Below, in pieces: positions 18,501 to 28,886 of a DNA stretch of 59,152 bases. Within the stretch, counting starts at the first letter, position 1, and every line of letters starts with the position of its first letter. Location: assembly GCA_947651225.1 (NCBI GenBank), contig CANSYK010000015.1, forward strand, positions 1 through 59,152, read 5' to 3'. Position numbers and translations under genes: made by a program. Under the pieces are notes generated by a model. That model was not told the DNA's origin. It was given only the letters and a program-made list of their open reading frames with translations, and did not search any database. The stretch comes from an uncultured bacterium. GTDB taxonomy: Bacteria > Bacillota > Clostridia > Lachnospirales > Lachnospiraceae.

Positions 18501-19519
18501 ATTCCAGGCCGGATGCTTCCAGAGAAGATTTAATCCGTATGAATAATCTGGCTGCTGCTGTCTATATAATGGCAGAAGGTGTTCCATTTATGCAGGCCGG
18601 AGAGGAATTTTTGCGTAGTAAAGTAAATGAAGATGGTACTTTTAATGAAAACAGTTATAATGCCGGAGATGCGGTAAATGCAATACAGTGGAGTAATTTA
18701 GAAGAAGCAGCCAATGCAGATGTTTTTGAATACTATAAGGGACTGATTGCTTTCCGTAAAGCGCATGGTGCGCTCCGTCTTTCTGATGCAGAAGATGTAG
18801 CAAAGACAGTTTCTGTAGTAGACGGACTGGATAAAAATGTAGTTGCGTTTGATATTAAGGGTGGCATCAATGGCGAAACAGCAGATGAGTTGTTTATTAT
18901 CTTTAATGCAAACACAGATTCTACATCTGTTGCACTTCCAGACGGAGAATGGGCTGTTTGTATCAATGATAAGAATGCAGGTACAAAAGCGCTTGAAACA
19001 ATCAAAAATGGAAAAGCCACAGTAGCTCCTATATCTGCGATGGCATTAATTCGTACAGGCGCTGCACAGACACCACAGAAAACAGAAGTAGGTAAAAAGA
19101 TAACGGACAAAAAGACCAATGCTTCTTACCGTATTACAAAGGCAGGCAAAGAAGTAGAGTATCTGAAACCACTAAGCAAAAAAACCACAGTGACTATTCC
19201 GAATACGATTAAAGCAGACGGAAAAACTTACAAAGTAACTTCTATTGCGGCTAATGCATTTCAGAATAATAAGAAATTAAAAAAGTTAGTCATAAAAACT
19301 AATATAGCGAAGATTGGAAAGAAGGCTTTTTATGGTTGCAAGAACCTGAAAAATATTACAATCAAAACGAAAAAGCTGAAGAAAACAACTGTCGGAGCTA
19401 AGGCTTTTAAAGGAACTTCAGCCAAAGCGGTAGTTAAAGTCCCAAAAGGTAAGTTAAAAGCCTATAAGACATTATTAAAATCAAAAGGAATAAACAAAAA
19501 AGCAACCATTAAGAAATAG
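15581..19519 (+). CDS. pulA: Secreted type I pullulanase with CBM41, CBM48 and LRR tail
   Basis: 1312 residues, extracellular debranching of pullulan and starch (GH13). A signal peptide (LVFALVFTMGAFF...AKAAED) is followed by two AMPK/CBM48-like beta domains (about 45-225, SYEYKFLLNGKDWV and SYEYKFIVDDSNWV), a CBM41 (about 328-430, VYYHRQDAAYDGWNLYMW), a bacterial-Ig-like segment, CBM48 (about 545-630) and the GH13 barrel. YNWGYDP is the pullulanase motif. Catalytic sites are DVVYNH (about 777), GFRFD with the nucleophile Asp849, YGEGW with acid/base Glu878, and CHDNH (about 961). After residue 1185 a Lys-rich LRR_5 tail (VTSIAANAFQNNKKLKKL) resembles the end of the first gene in the window. 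There is no sortase motif. With glgP it forms an alpha-glucan route, although each has its own transcription unit. Confidence 0.93.
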   Translation: MKEKKQFYQKQHSVFNRVLSCMLVFALVFTMGAFFQLDGIIAKAAEDVKSPVIEQNQDGTYDIILNYKDETGTVDSVEVMGTLPGASWDIGKSVNMEKGTDNVWSATIKSVEQGQSYEYKFLLNGKDWVQDPLNTSEKDGNSLITIEGSFTHKSPEVNGKEVTFRYWSQSAKKVQLAGNMTNWADGALNLEKDDSGIWSLTRILPAGSYEYKFIVDDSNWVNDQVNKDLTEGGNNKVVVSGLADGTLRLEKGKETDLPKLYLYKEDGTAEEVTASYSLKDESLKGQVNISNGKITVSDEFGGETIVLNASYGGETSEVTVSVVGNTDITLKVYYHRQDAAYDGWNLYMWDEDGTGSIEGGQYEFTTAEDGSVVATVPVRTGAGNLGYIVRHSTPGNEWEGKDVEDDRFIDLLGVASGTVSLYVESGVKEVKRVDGDDVVIAPMVRNAVYNEDDHTITVEMTEEIKTEESLNTVFKVSAYVEEAGISEVKPAGNNVYTIYLEKALELDKQYKVTYDKREYLVQMPVYYATKEFEDKYTYTGNDLGATWTKEKTTFRVWVPGAESVVVNLYTSGTEGTGDLVGTIAMAEGANGTWAAEKEGDLNGTYYTYTVTRGGEEVKDICDPYARTTGVNGKRAMVIDLDNTNPAGWESDSNPHGGESITDEIIYEGHIRDLTVGGNSGVSEANRGKFLGLTESSATAVNHMKELGITYLHILPMYDFGSVDETGAGNQYNWGYDPVNYNVPEGSYSTDPSDGAARVKELKQMVQSLHNNDISVVMDVVYNHVYNADEFCINKLVPKYFSRYGDDGKLYEDSGCGNDTASERSMVRKYIVDSVCYWADEYHIDGFRFDLVGLLDIDTVNEVVTEVHKKHPDVIFYGEGWSMANDEVTGKYTMATQVNSKQTPGFAYFNDSIRDTLKGHVFNTEATGYVSGEEGDEEKVAKNFLGAADWCSSPSQTINYASCHDNHTLLDRIANSRPDASREDLIRMNNLAAAVYIMAEGVPFMQAGEEFLRSKVNEDGTFNENSYNAGDAVNAIQWSNLEEAANADVFEYYKGLIAFRKAHGALRLSDAEDVAKTVSVVDGLDKNVVAFDIKGGINGETADELFIIFNANTDSTSVALPDGEWAVCINDKNAGTKALETIKNGKATVAPISAMALIRTGAAQTPQKTEVGKKITDKKTNASYRITKAGKEVEYLKPLSKKTTVTIPNTIKADGKTYKVTSIAANAFQNNKKLKKLVIKTNIAKIGKKAFYGCKNLKNITIKTKKLKKTTVGAKAFKGTSAKAVVKVPKGKLKAYKTLLKSKGINKKATIKK

Positions 19520-19542
19520 CAGAATGTATAGCTTTAAGTAGA

Positions 19543-19602
19543 GTAAGGAGCTGCTGCGCTAACTGATTCAATATCAGTTGGCGCACAGCTCCTTACTTCT
19601 TT
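19543..19602 (+). terminator. Strong terminator after pulA
   Basis: A stem of about 24 bp runs from GTAAGGAGCTGCTGCGC to GCGCACAGCTCCTTAC with a short AT-rich loop, then TTCTTTTTCTTT. Confidence 0.9.
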
Positions 19603-19623
19603 TTCTTTATAAAGAATAGCACT

Positions 19624-19637
19624 TCAAGTATACTTGA
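19624..19637. promoter_or_regulatory. 14-bp perfect palindrome TCAAGTATACTTGA
   Basis: It lies 73 bp upstream of the rpiR-type pseudogene and may have been the operator of the beta-glucoside operon. It was not noticed elsewhere in the window. Confidence 0.35.
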
Positions 19638-19709
19638 GGTCAATAAGAAATCTATATTTTTTCAAGTTTTCAGAGAGGATAGTAACAGAGGAAAAACGGA
19701 GGATTTTTG

Positions 19710-20444
19710 ATGTTTACAGTAGAGGAAATTCAAAGCCTGAACGAACTGGAGTTGACGGTTTATGAATATGTGATGCAACATAAAAGTGTTATTGCCTATA
19801 TGAGAATATGTGAACTGGCAGCGTAAGCCCATGTGTCAACAACCACAGTTATCCGATTCTGTAAGAAAATGGGGTGTGACGGTTATGCGGAATTTAAGCT
19901 TCGAATGAAGGAATATGCCGGGCAGAAACAAGTAGAAGGATTCCCAGAAGATATTTCTGAAATCAAGGTGTTTTTTGAACGCTTGGAAACAAAGGCTTTT
20001 CAAAGGAAGCTGGAGGAAGCTTCTGCTGTTATTGCAAGAGCAGAACGTATTGTTTTTATTGGAATGGGAAATTCCGGGCATATTGGTCAGTATGGAGCCA
20101 GATATTTTACAAATCTTGGAAAATTCAGTTTGTTTATATCTGATCCATTTTACCCGATTAATATGGTTGACGCCATGTCGACTGTTGCTATTGTCTTATC
20201 TGTTTCTGGGGAATCAGAGCAGCTTGTAAAAATTGTAAATGGGTTGAAAATGTTAAATTGTAGTATCATTAGTATTACCAATACAGAGCAGTGTACTATA
20301 GCACATCTGGCCGATATTAGTTTAAGCTATTATATTACAATGTACCGAGGGGATGCCCGGGTTGACTATTCGTCCCAGATACCGGCTGTCTGTCTGGTTG
20401 AAGCACTTGGTAAGAAAGTCAGAAATCGACTTACGGAAGGCTGA
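19710..20444 (+). pseudogene. RpiR/MurR-family regulator with in-frame stop
   Basis: Reading from the ATG at 19710 (RBS ACGGAGG) gives an HTH_6 domain (MFTVEEIQSLNELELTVYEY), then TAA at 19824-19826 in the middle of the HTH (ICELAA*AHVSTTTVIRFCKKMGCDGY), then the rest of the HTH and a complete SIS domain (RIVFIGMGNSGHIGQYGARYF, LSVSGESEQLVKIV) in the same frame. A single base change from a sense codon such as GAA, CAA or AAA explains it. RpiR proteins sense phosphosugars, and this one would have controlled the PTS/glucosidase genes that follow. Translation from the GTG at 19833 would lack half of the HTH and should not bind DNA properly. Confidence 0.85.
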
Positions 20445-20730
20445 CAGTTACCATTTTGGAATAAATTTATTGACATAAAAAATCAAAAAAACAGGTTGTT
20501 TTTTATGTGTAATTTGTTTTCTAGTGTAGTTATTTGTTTTTTTGTGGGATTGCATGAATAATTTTTTGTATTTTTCCTGTATAATATGTGGTAACAAAGT
20601 TTGGTGCCAAACAATGAATTATGTAATCTGTGATAAGGCCAAATCATAGAGAAAAAAGAATTGCTGTTTCTGTCTAAAATGCTGCTGATACTGGTAAAGA
20701 GGGAACAGCAGTAAACAGGAGGAATCAATT
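20445..20730 (+). other. Leader/promoter region of the PTS pseudogene
   Basis: A-T rich with a good -10 box TATAAT at 20580-20585 and no convincing -35. There is no gene. AACAGGAGG precedes the ATG of the PTS gene. Confidence 0.4.
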
Positions 20731-22395
<1,665 letters not shown>

Positions 22396-22414
22396 GAGAC
22401 TGATGGAACTTTGT

Positions 22415-22466
22415 AGCTTTGGCAGTTTTGTGCTTGTGCGCTGCCTGGCACAAAGCTGCCAAAGCT
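22415..22466. other. Intergenic hairpin between the PTS and glucosidase pseudogenes
   Basis: AGCTTTGGCAG...TTTGTGC pairs with GCACAAAGCTGCCAAAGCT in an 18-bp stem with one G-T pair. No T-tract follows, so it is more likely an mRNA-stability or processing hairpin than a terminator. Confidence 0.5.
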
Positions 22467-22502
22467 GAACCATATTGAAGCAGCACAGAAATGAGGATAT
22501 TT

Positions 22503-23727
<1,225 letters not shown>

Positions 23728-24141
23728 GTGTTTGTGTATGGTAGCGGTTCTTCACAGGCAAGGGCTGCCAGTGAGATGAAGCGGATATTTTTGCCAGCAA
23801 AGGAAATGATTCAATTGCATGGGCATGATTTGCTTTTTACATTAAAGAAAATTGCAAAGCCGGAGGACTTGGTAGTTATTATATCCCTGTCAGGAGAATC
23901 CGGTACGGTGGTTGAGCTTGCGAAAACCCTAAGAGTCAGCCATGTGCCAACGGTTTCTATTACAAGCCTGAAAAGTAATACGCTTGCTTCATTATGTTGA
24001 GAAAACTTATATATCAACTCGGTTAGGCTTCCTGTAAAATATGATATAGAATACGAAATTTCCACACCATATTTTATATTAATTGAGTATTTATATCTGT
24101 CTTATCAAAACTATTTGTCAGGAAAGAAAATGAATGAATAA
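23728..24141 (+). pseudogene. SIS-domain fragment of a second RpiR-type regulator
   Basis: The frame opens directly after the GH1 remnant: VFVYGSGSSQARAASEMKRI, VVIISLSGESGTVVELAKTL, then TGA at 23998-24000. The same frame continues after the stop with a typical RpiR C-terminus (ENLYINSVRLPVKYDIEYE, YLYLSYQNYLSGKK) to TAA at 24139. The HTH half is missing. A deletion that fused the glucosidase to this gene removed both the glucosidase 3' end and the regulator 5' end. Confidence 0.82.
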
Positions 24142-24199
24142 TAAAGTGTACAAAAGTCCTAAAAATGAAAAAATGTCTAAAAAGAGTACATAAATCTTA

Positions 24200-24234
24200 A
24201 AGAGGCTCATCTTATTGATGGGCTTCTTTTTTTG
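24200..24234 (+). terminator. Terminator after the RpiR fragment
   Basis: Stem AGAGGCTCATC / GATGGGCTTCT, loop TTATT, then TTTTTTTG. Confidence 0.85.
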
Positions 24235-24274
24235 TGATAGTCTAACGGTAGAAAAAGAGAAAGGCAATTCATAT

Positions 24275-24532
24275 ATGGTTAAAATTATTTATCTGGATAT
24301 AGACGGAACATTAAGAGATGATCATAAAGGAATTCCAAGTAGTGCAGTATCGGCGCTGGAGCAATGCCGAAAACATGAAATTCAGATTGTCATCTGTACG
24401 GGAAGGAATTTAGGTTCCATTCAGAATGATGTAATGGCATTACAAACAGATGGAATTATTTCTGGAGGAGGCTGTTATATCCAGTATCATGGGGAAGAAG
24501 TACACAGATTGGGAAGGGCTTCAATACGATAA
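24275..24532 (+). pseudogene. N-terminal fragment of a Cof-type HAD phosphatase
   Basis: 85 residues from the ATG at 24275. HAD motif I (YLDIDGTLRDD) and motif II with its capping context (IVICTGRNLGSIQNDV, IISGGGCYIQYHGEEV) are present; motifs III and IV and most of the cap are missing, whereas Cof enzymes are about 260-290 residues. The break coincides with the first copy of a short direct repeat (24497-24534) whose second copy is at 25035-25073, suggesting recombination or insertion there. It was probably a sugar-phosphate phosphatase linked to the beta-glucoside genes. Confidence 0.78.
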
Positions 24533-24534
24533 AA
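24497..24534. repeat. Short direct repeat, copy 1
   Basis: It contains TTGGGAAGGGCTTCAATACG, which matches 25053-25072 with one mismatch, within a longer imperfect match. The pair brackets the toxin-antitoxin remnants. Confidence 0.6.
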
Positions 24535-24540
24535 ATAAAA

Positions 24541-24841
24541 ATTGAGTCCAAGGCTGACGGAAAGGGAGTTTTGGACTTCAATGTACCGGAAGCAGTAGTA
24601 CCATATGCGAATGTGGAGGGGGGATAGGGCAGTTTTGCTTAGAAATGCCATGCTGTTATATCCATATATAAAGAATGACACCATATCTTATGGAAGGGCT
24701 GCAGAAATGCTTGATATACCCAAAATGGAGCTGATTGAATTGTATGGTTCGCTGGGAATTGCATATTTTGACATGACAGAAGAGGAACTTGCAGAGGATT
24801 TAGCAACTCTTAATAAAGTTGGGAGTGTGGCAGTATGCTGA
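24541..24841 (+). pseudogene. UPF0175-family antitoxin, probably frameshifted near its N-terminus
   Basis: From 24605 the reading gives a typical UPF0175 core (LRNAMLLYPYIKNDTISYGR, AAEMLDIPKMELIELYGSLG, YFDMTEEELAEDL). The family's N-terminal strand (VLDFNVPEAVVPYANVEG) lies upstream in another frame; five instead of six Gs at about 24617-24622 would join them through VEGDRAVLLR. No good start precedes the N-terminal part (ATA where ATG may have been). The product from 24605 would be 78 residues and may still exist. It overlaps the toxin frame by 7 bp, as toxin-antitoxin pairs usually do. Confidence 0.72.
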
Positions 24842-25041
24842 TTGTATCTGACACCACACCGATTATTACCTTGATGAAGATGGGGCATTTGGATATTCTG
24901 AAGCAGTTATATGGGAAAGTGCTTATTCCTAATGCTGTATATATGGAATTAACAAGTAACGAAAAGTTTGTAACGGAGGCTTCTCAGGTAATGAACTGTG
25001 ATTTTCTGGAAGTAGAGGAAGTTGACAATGAAGTTATATAG
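24835..25041 (+). pseudogene. DUF3368 PIN-like toxin, C-terminally truncated
   Basis: 68 residues: MLIVSDTTPIITLMKMGHLD is the family's N-terminus with the first PIN-domain Asp, followed by LYGKVLIPNAVYMELTSNEK. Intact members are about 150-165 residues and carry further acidic residues needed for RNase activity; these are missing, so it should be inactive. It is the usual partner of UPF0175 antitoxins. The truncation point adjoins the second short direct repeat. Confidence 0.78.
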
Positions 25042-25126
25042 GAATTACACAAGTTGGGAAGAGCTTCAATACGATAGAATTGCATTGGTATGGGATAATC
25101 CGCTGAAATATGTCAGATTAGTTTAG
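25028..25126 (+). pseudogene. Small hypothetical frame, possibly frameshifted
   Basis: The ATG at 25028 overlaps the toxin end and gives 32 residues (MKLYRNYTSWEELQYDRIA... to TAG). In a neighbouring frame the reading LDGEMQAWVDAEDGFVM runs on to TGA at about 25174, so a protein of roughly 50 residues may have been broken at about 25120. The first part resembles the 24497 repeat (KYTDWEGLQYDK). No family recognised. Confidence 0.4.
25035..25073. repeat. Short direct repeat, copy 2
   Basis: Pairs with 24497-24534; see there. Confidence 0.6.
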
Positions 25127-25244
25127 ACGGAGAAATGCAGGCATGGGTGGATGCAGAAGATGGATTCGTAATGTGAGAAGTGAAACAGGTAGAGTTGTAC
25201 TGTTGCCCTATCTGTTTCTTTTAGTTTGGAACAAAAGATCTTAG

Positions 25245-25667
25245 AATGAAACTCTATATGAGCTATATCATAGTGATAGCACTTTTTTGAAAAGTAATTA
25301 TGAGCAAGATGGAGGATATAGAATAGCTATATCATTTTGGCAGAAAGTTAAGTTGCCAAATACAATTGATGGTAGTCCCAAAACGGTAGAAATAGATTGT
25401 CTAGTTGGTAATAAGGCATATGAAATAAAATGGAAAGATGCAACTACAGATGGAGATCATATAAAGAAAGAACACAAACGAGTAAGAATTATTAAAGAAG
25501 CGGGTTACACACCTGTTAGAATTATGTTTTTTGAATCAAATAGAACACAAGCTATTTCTATACAGGCTAAGTTAAGAAATCTTTATAATGAAATTGGTGG
25601 AGAGTACTATGCAGGAGAAGATGCTTTTAAAGCATCAATGTATGCAGACCAAGCGGAAGAAGATTAA
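25245..25667 (+). pseudogene. C-terminal fragment of an ApaLI-like restriction endonuclease
   Basis: 140 residues open after a stop at 25242. The sequence TVEIDCLVGNKAYEIKWKDA, TTDGDHIKKEHKR, AGYTPVRIMFFESNRTQAI and GGEYYAGEDAF matches what I recall of ApaLI-type enzymes (recognition GTGCAC). The EID...EIKWKDAT segment has the look of a PD-(D/E)XK core. Intact enzymes are about 250-300 residues, so the N-terminal half is gone. No partner methyltransferase is in the window. The GC-poor composition and the graveyard setting suggest past horizontal gain. Family assignment is from memory and should be treated as likely. Confidence 0.65.
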
Positions 25668-25803
25668 GAAAAGAACCTGTGAGAACTATGTGGGTATCTG
25701 GAACAAGAACCTTTATAATTTGTCGATGGCAAATATGCCAATTGGAAAGATTTGTAAAACTCATATTCTGGATACTTACCAGCGGATGCAGGCAAATAGT
25801 ATC
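25643..25803 (+). pseudogene. Integrase N-terminal (SAM-like) fragment
   Basis: In frame with 25588, residues KKIKKRTCENYVGIWNKNLY, MANMPIGKICKTHILDTYQR look like the core-binding domain of a tyrosine recombinase (NYxxxWNKxxxxxxGxxxIxxI). The catalytic domain is absent. It overlaps the end of the endonuclease fragment in another frame. Confidence 0.55.
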
Positions 25804-25860
25804 CCCACCCCTTCTAACCGCCCTAAACAAGGCCATCTAAAAAGATATAATAAGCTCTAA

Positions 25861-26042
25861 AAAGAAACAAAATTTATAAAGCTCCCCCCCAACCTTACAA
25901 AACTGAAAGCTTTTTGTAAGAAAAACAGATACCACAATCTACATCTATCTGCTAAACTGAGAAACATAAGGTTTAAGACATCTTTTGACAGTTACATGTA
26001 AAATACGCAAGTGACATTGTTTAGCAGGAAAGGAAGAGATTT
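25861..26042. promoter_or_regulatory. Upstream region of the BceAB-type genes
   Basis: No gene. TTACATGTAA at 25993-26002 is a perfect 10-bp palindrome; with TTTGACAG just upstream it is a possible response-regulator or promoter site. The RBS AAAGGAAGAG precedes the ATG at 26043. Confidence 0.35.
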
Positions 26043-26810
26043 ATGCATGAGCAAATCAGGGTTTGTGATGTTGAGAAATACTATGGGGCAGGGAACAATA
26101 TTACAAAGGCGGTAAACAGGGTTAGTTTTTCTGTAGTAGAGGGAGAATTTTTAGGGATTATGGGAGCTTCTGGTTCCGGGAAAACAACTTTGTTAAATAT
26201 GATGTCTACGATTGACAGGGTGACAGCAGGGAATATCTTTTATGGCAGTACAGATATTACAGAGTTGAATGAAGATGCTCTTTCTGATTTCAGAAAGGAA
26301 AATCTAGGATTTATATTTCAGGATTTTAATTTACTTGATACATTAACAATTGAGGAAAATATTATTTTGGCGATGAGTCTTCATGGAAAGAAGAAAAAGG
26401 AAACTGATAAAAAAGTGGATGAAATTTTGAAGATTCTTGGAATTGATGAAATCAGAAATAAATTTCCCAATCAGGTTTCGGGTGGACAAAAGCAACGTTG
26501 TGCCTGTGCGAGGGCGCTTGTAAATGAGCCGAAGCTGATTCTTGCGGACGAACCGACCGGGGCTTTGGATTCCAAATCAGCGCAGATGCTGCTTGGTACA
26601 TTAATACAGATGAATCAGGAAATGAAAGCAACGATATTGATGGTGACACATGATGCATTTTCGGCCAGCTATTGCAGGAGAATTTTGTTTCTTAAAGATG
26701 GGGAAATATTTAATGAAATTGTTCGTGGAGAAAAGGACAGAAGAGAATTTTTAAATGAAATTCTGGACATCCTTGCATTGACGGGAGGTGACAGTGAATA
26801 TGTTAAATAA
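26043..26810 (+). CDS. ABC transporter ATP-binding protein, BceA-type
   Basis: 255 residues. Walker [10 protein letters not shown] (about residue 41), Q-loop [13 protein letters not shown], signature VSGGQKQR, Walker [14 protein letters not shown] and the switch His (VTHDAFSA) are complete. The MacB/BceA subtype fits the Q-loop context and the partner: the next gene is a large FtsX-type permease whose start overlaps this gene. Such pairs remove or sense cell-wall-active peptides (bacitracin, lantibiotics). The usual BceRS two-component genes are not adjacent. Confidence 0.9.
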   Translation: MHEQIRVCDVEKYYGAGNNITKAVNRVSFSVVEGEFLGIMGASGSGKTTLLNMMSTIDRVTAGNIFYGSTDITELNEDALSDFRKENLGFIFQDFNLLDTLTIEENIILAMSLHGKKKKETDKKVDEILKILGIDEIRNKFPNQVSGGQKQRCACARALVNEPKLILADEPTGALDSKSAQMLLGTLIQMNQEMKATILMVTHDAFSASYCRRILFLKDGEIFNEIVRGEKDRREFLNEILDILALTGGDSEYVK

Positions 26811-28875
26811 ACTGGCTTTTCGCAATGCAAAGCGTTCTATGAAGGATTATCTGGTCTATCTGATTACCATGATGGCGGTGGCTGCAATGATGTTTGCATT
26901 TAATTCACTTATTTTTTCAAAAGATATTCAGGCAATGTGTTCGGAAGCTATGATACTTGGGGCAATGTTAGGGCTGGTTACTTTTTTTATTGTACTAATT
27001 GTGGCCTGGCTGATTAATTATATGACAAAATTTATGTTGGAAAAACGGAGCAGAGAATTTGCAACATACCTTTTGATTGGATTAAAAAAGAAAGAATTAT
27101 CTCGGTTATATATGAAAGAAAATCTGTTGATTGGTACGATGGCTCTTTTTCTTGGAACAGGTCTTGGAACTTTGCTACAGCAGATTATTATGACAGTGTT
27201 TTATTCGGTATTCAGTGAGGATTACAAGCTGCATATACAAATGGACAGTTGGTGCCTTTTTATGACAATAAGCTGCTATTATGCCTGCTATTTATTTGCG
27301 CTAATTCGTAATAGGCGTGTTTTCAAAAAAATGTCAATAGCAGAGCTTCTCCAGATGGAAAGGAAAAATGACGAGTTGAAGATGGGGCATGAATGGCTGC
27401 GCCAGTATCTTTTCTTTCTGTCGGCTGCCTATATTTTATTTGTTTACTTTATGATGGTAAAGGGGTGTACAATTGGAATTGCCATGCTTTTGATCGCAGG
27501 CTTTATTGTGTCTGTTTATACAATGTTTTCAGGGATATCAGCCTTTGTTGTCTGCAGGATACAGAAAAAAGGGAAAAGGATATATCAGAAAAACCGTCTT
27601 TTTTTATACCGTCAGCTTTCGTCAAAAGTATGTACCATGCGTTTTACCATGGGAACCTTGACAATTCTTCTGGCTTGTTCATTGCTTGGAAGTTCGGTTT
27701 CCCTGATGTTTGCAAAATACCAGAGCCAGGCAATTGATAATACGGTACCTTTTGATGTGCTTATACACAGTCCTTTGCCAAAGGATAATTTTTCAGAAGA
27801 AATTTCCACCATTCAGTTATATAATAATATTCAAAACCAAAGAATTTATCGGATTTATAAGGACGGAAGCCAGGCTATGAACCGATATTTTGGCACACAT
27901 GTTGCAACAGTGTTGGAAAAGCACATCGATCAAAAAGGAAATTTTATTTCGGGAAATGAATACTACACTTATGATACTTATATGAAATTAAGCGATTATA
28001 ATGTATTGCGGGAGATGCTTGGAGAAAAAACAGTAGCTTTGGGAAAAAATGAGTATGCGATTCATACGAAAACAAGGATTCAGGGGGACTTTGGAGATGA
28101 TATTTTCCACCAGAAGATAGCGGCTGGAAACCATACCCTTTTGTTGTCAGAAGTTTATACAGAAGCATTTTCCCAGAATGGAATTAATGGGGCAGATTAT
28201 ATGATTATTGTGCCAGACGATATTTGTGAAAAAATGGATGTATATTATTCGGTATATGCTGCGGATATTGAGGGAGAGGGGACGGAGGAACTTAAAAATT
28301 CGTTGGAAGAGGTACATCGACATAAGCATGGTGTTTTGACTTATGACGAATATGAAGCATCCTTAGAGGGAGACGAAGAAGAGGGGGAGTGGCAGGGGGA
28401 CTTGCTGAAAGCGAACGGCACCGATCAGATTTTAGTGATGGTTGCAGATTTATTTGTGCGTGATATAGATACTTCTGACTTTAAATTTGTGGTTACTTCT
28501 GTGACCTTTCCACTGACATATATTGCGTTAATTTTTGTATGTGTGGCGCTTACCATTTTGGCTGTACAACAACTTTCTGATTCAGGAAAATATAAATTCC
28601 GGTATGAAGTGCTAAAGAAGCTTGGGATGAAAAAAGGGGAAATAGACAAAGTCGTATTTCATCAGCTTGCACTTTATTATCTTGTACCTGCAGTTGCTGC
28701 TGTGGCAATCAGTTCTGTGATAGCCATTTACGCCGGCAATCAGTTTGTCCGCTATACGGGGGCAGAAGGAAATGGAATGTATTATTTCGGCATATCGTTG
28801 CTGATTACAGCAGGAATTTATATGATATATTTTGCGGCAACCTACATTGGATTTAAGAGAAACGTAAATGAATAA
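26800..28875 (+). CDS. BceB/FtsX-type ABC permease
   Basis: 691 residues from the ATG at 26800, chosen because GGGAGGTGAC lies seven bases before it; a GTG at 26788 is also in frame. It overlaps the ATPase gene by 11 bp. The ten-helix BceB layout is seen: a first helix at about 20-45, an FtsX core with the RSREFATYLLIGLKKKELS motif, a large extracellular domain of about 200 residues between helices (about 330-560), and the final FtsX block (RYEVLKKLGMKKGEIDKVV). Works with the preceding ATPase as a peptide-antibiotic resistance or sensing transporter. Specific substrate unknown. Confidence 0.88.
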   Translation: MLNKLAFRNAKRSMKDYLVYLITMMAVAAMMFAFNSLIFSKDIQAMCSEAMILGAMLGLVTFFIVLIVAWLINYMTKFMLEKRSREFATYLLIGLKKKELSRLYMKENLLIGTMALFLGTGLGTLLQQIIMTVFYSVFSEDYKLHIQMDSWCLFMTISCYYACYLFALIRNRRVFKKMSIAELLQMERKNDELKMGHEWLRQYLFFLSAAYILFVYFMMVKGCTIGIAMLLIAGFIVSVYTMFSGISAFVVCRIQKKGKRIYQKNRLFLYRQLSSKVCTMRFTMGTLTILLACSLLGSSVSLMFAKYQSQAIDNTVPFDVLIHSPLPKDNFSEEISTIQLYNNIQNQRIYRIYKDGSQAMNRYFGTHVATVLEKHIDQKGNFISGNEYYTYDTYMKLSDYNVLREMLGEKTVALGKNEYAIHTKTRIQGDFGDDIFHQKIAAGNHTLLLSEVYTEAFSQNGINGADYMIIVPDDICEKMDVYYSVYAADIEGEGTEELKNSLEEVHRHKHGVLTYDEYEASLEGDEEEGEWQGDLLKANGTDQILVMVADLFVRDIDTSDFKFVVTSVTFPLTYIALIFVCVALTILAVQQLSDSGKYKFRYEVLKKLGMKKGEIDKVVFHQLALYYLVPAVAAVAISSVIAIYAGNQFVRYTGAEGNGMYYFGISLLITAGIYMIYFAATYIGFKRNVNE

Positions 28876-28886
28876 CAATTCCCTAT

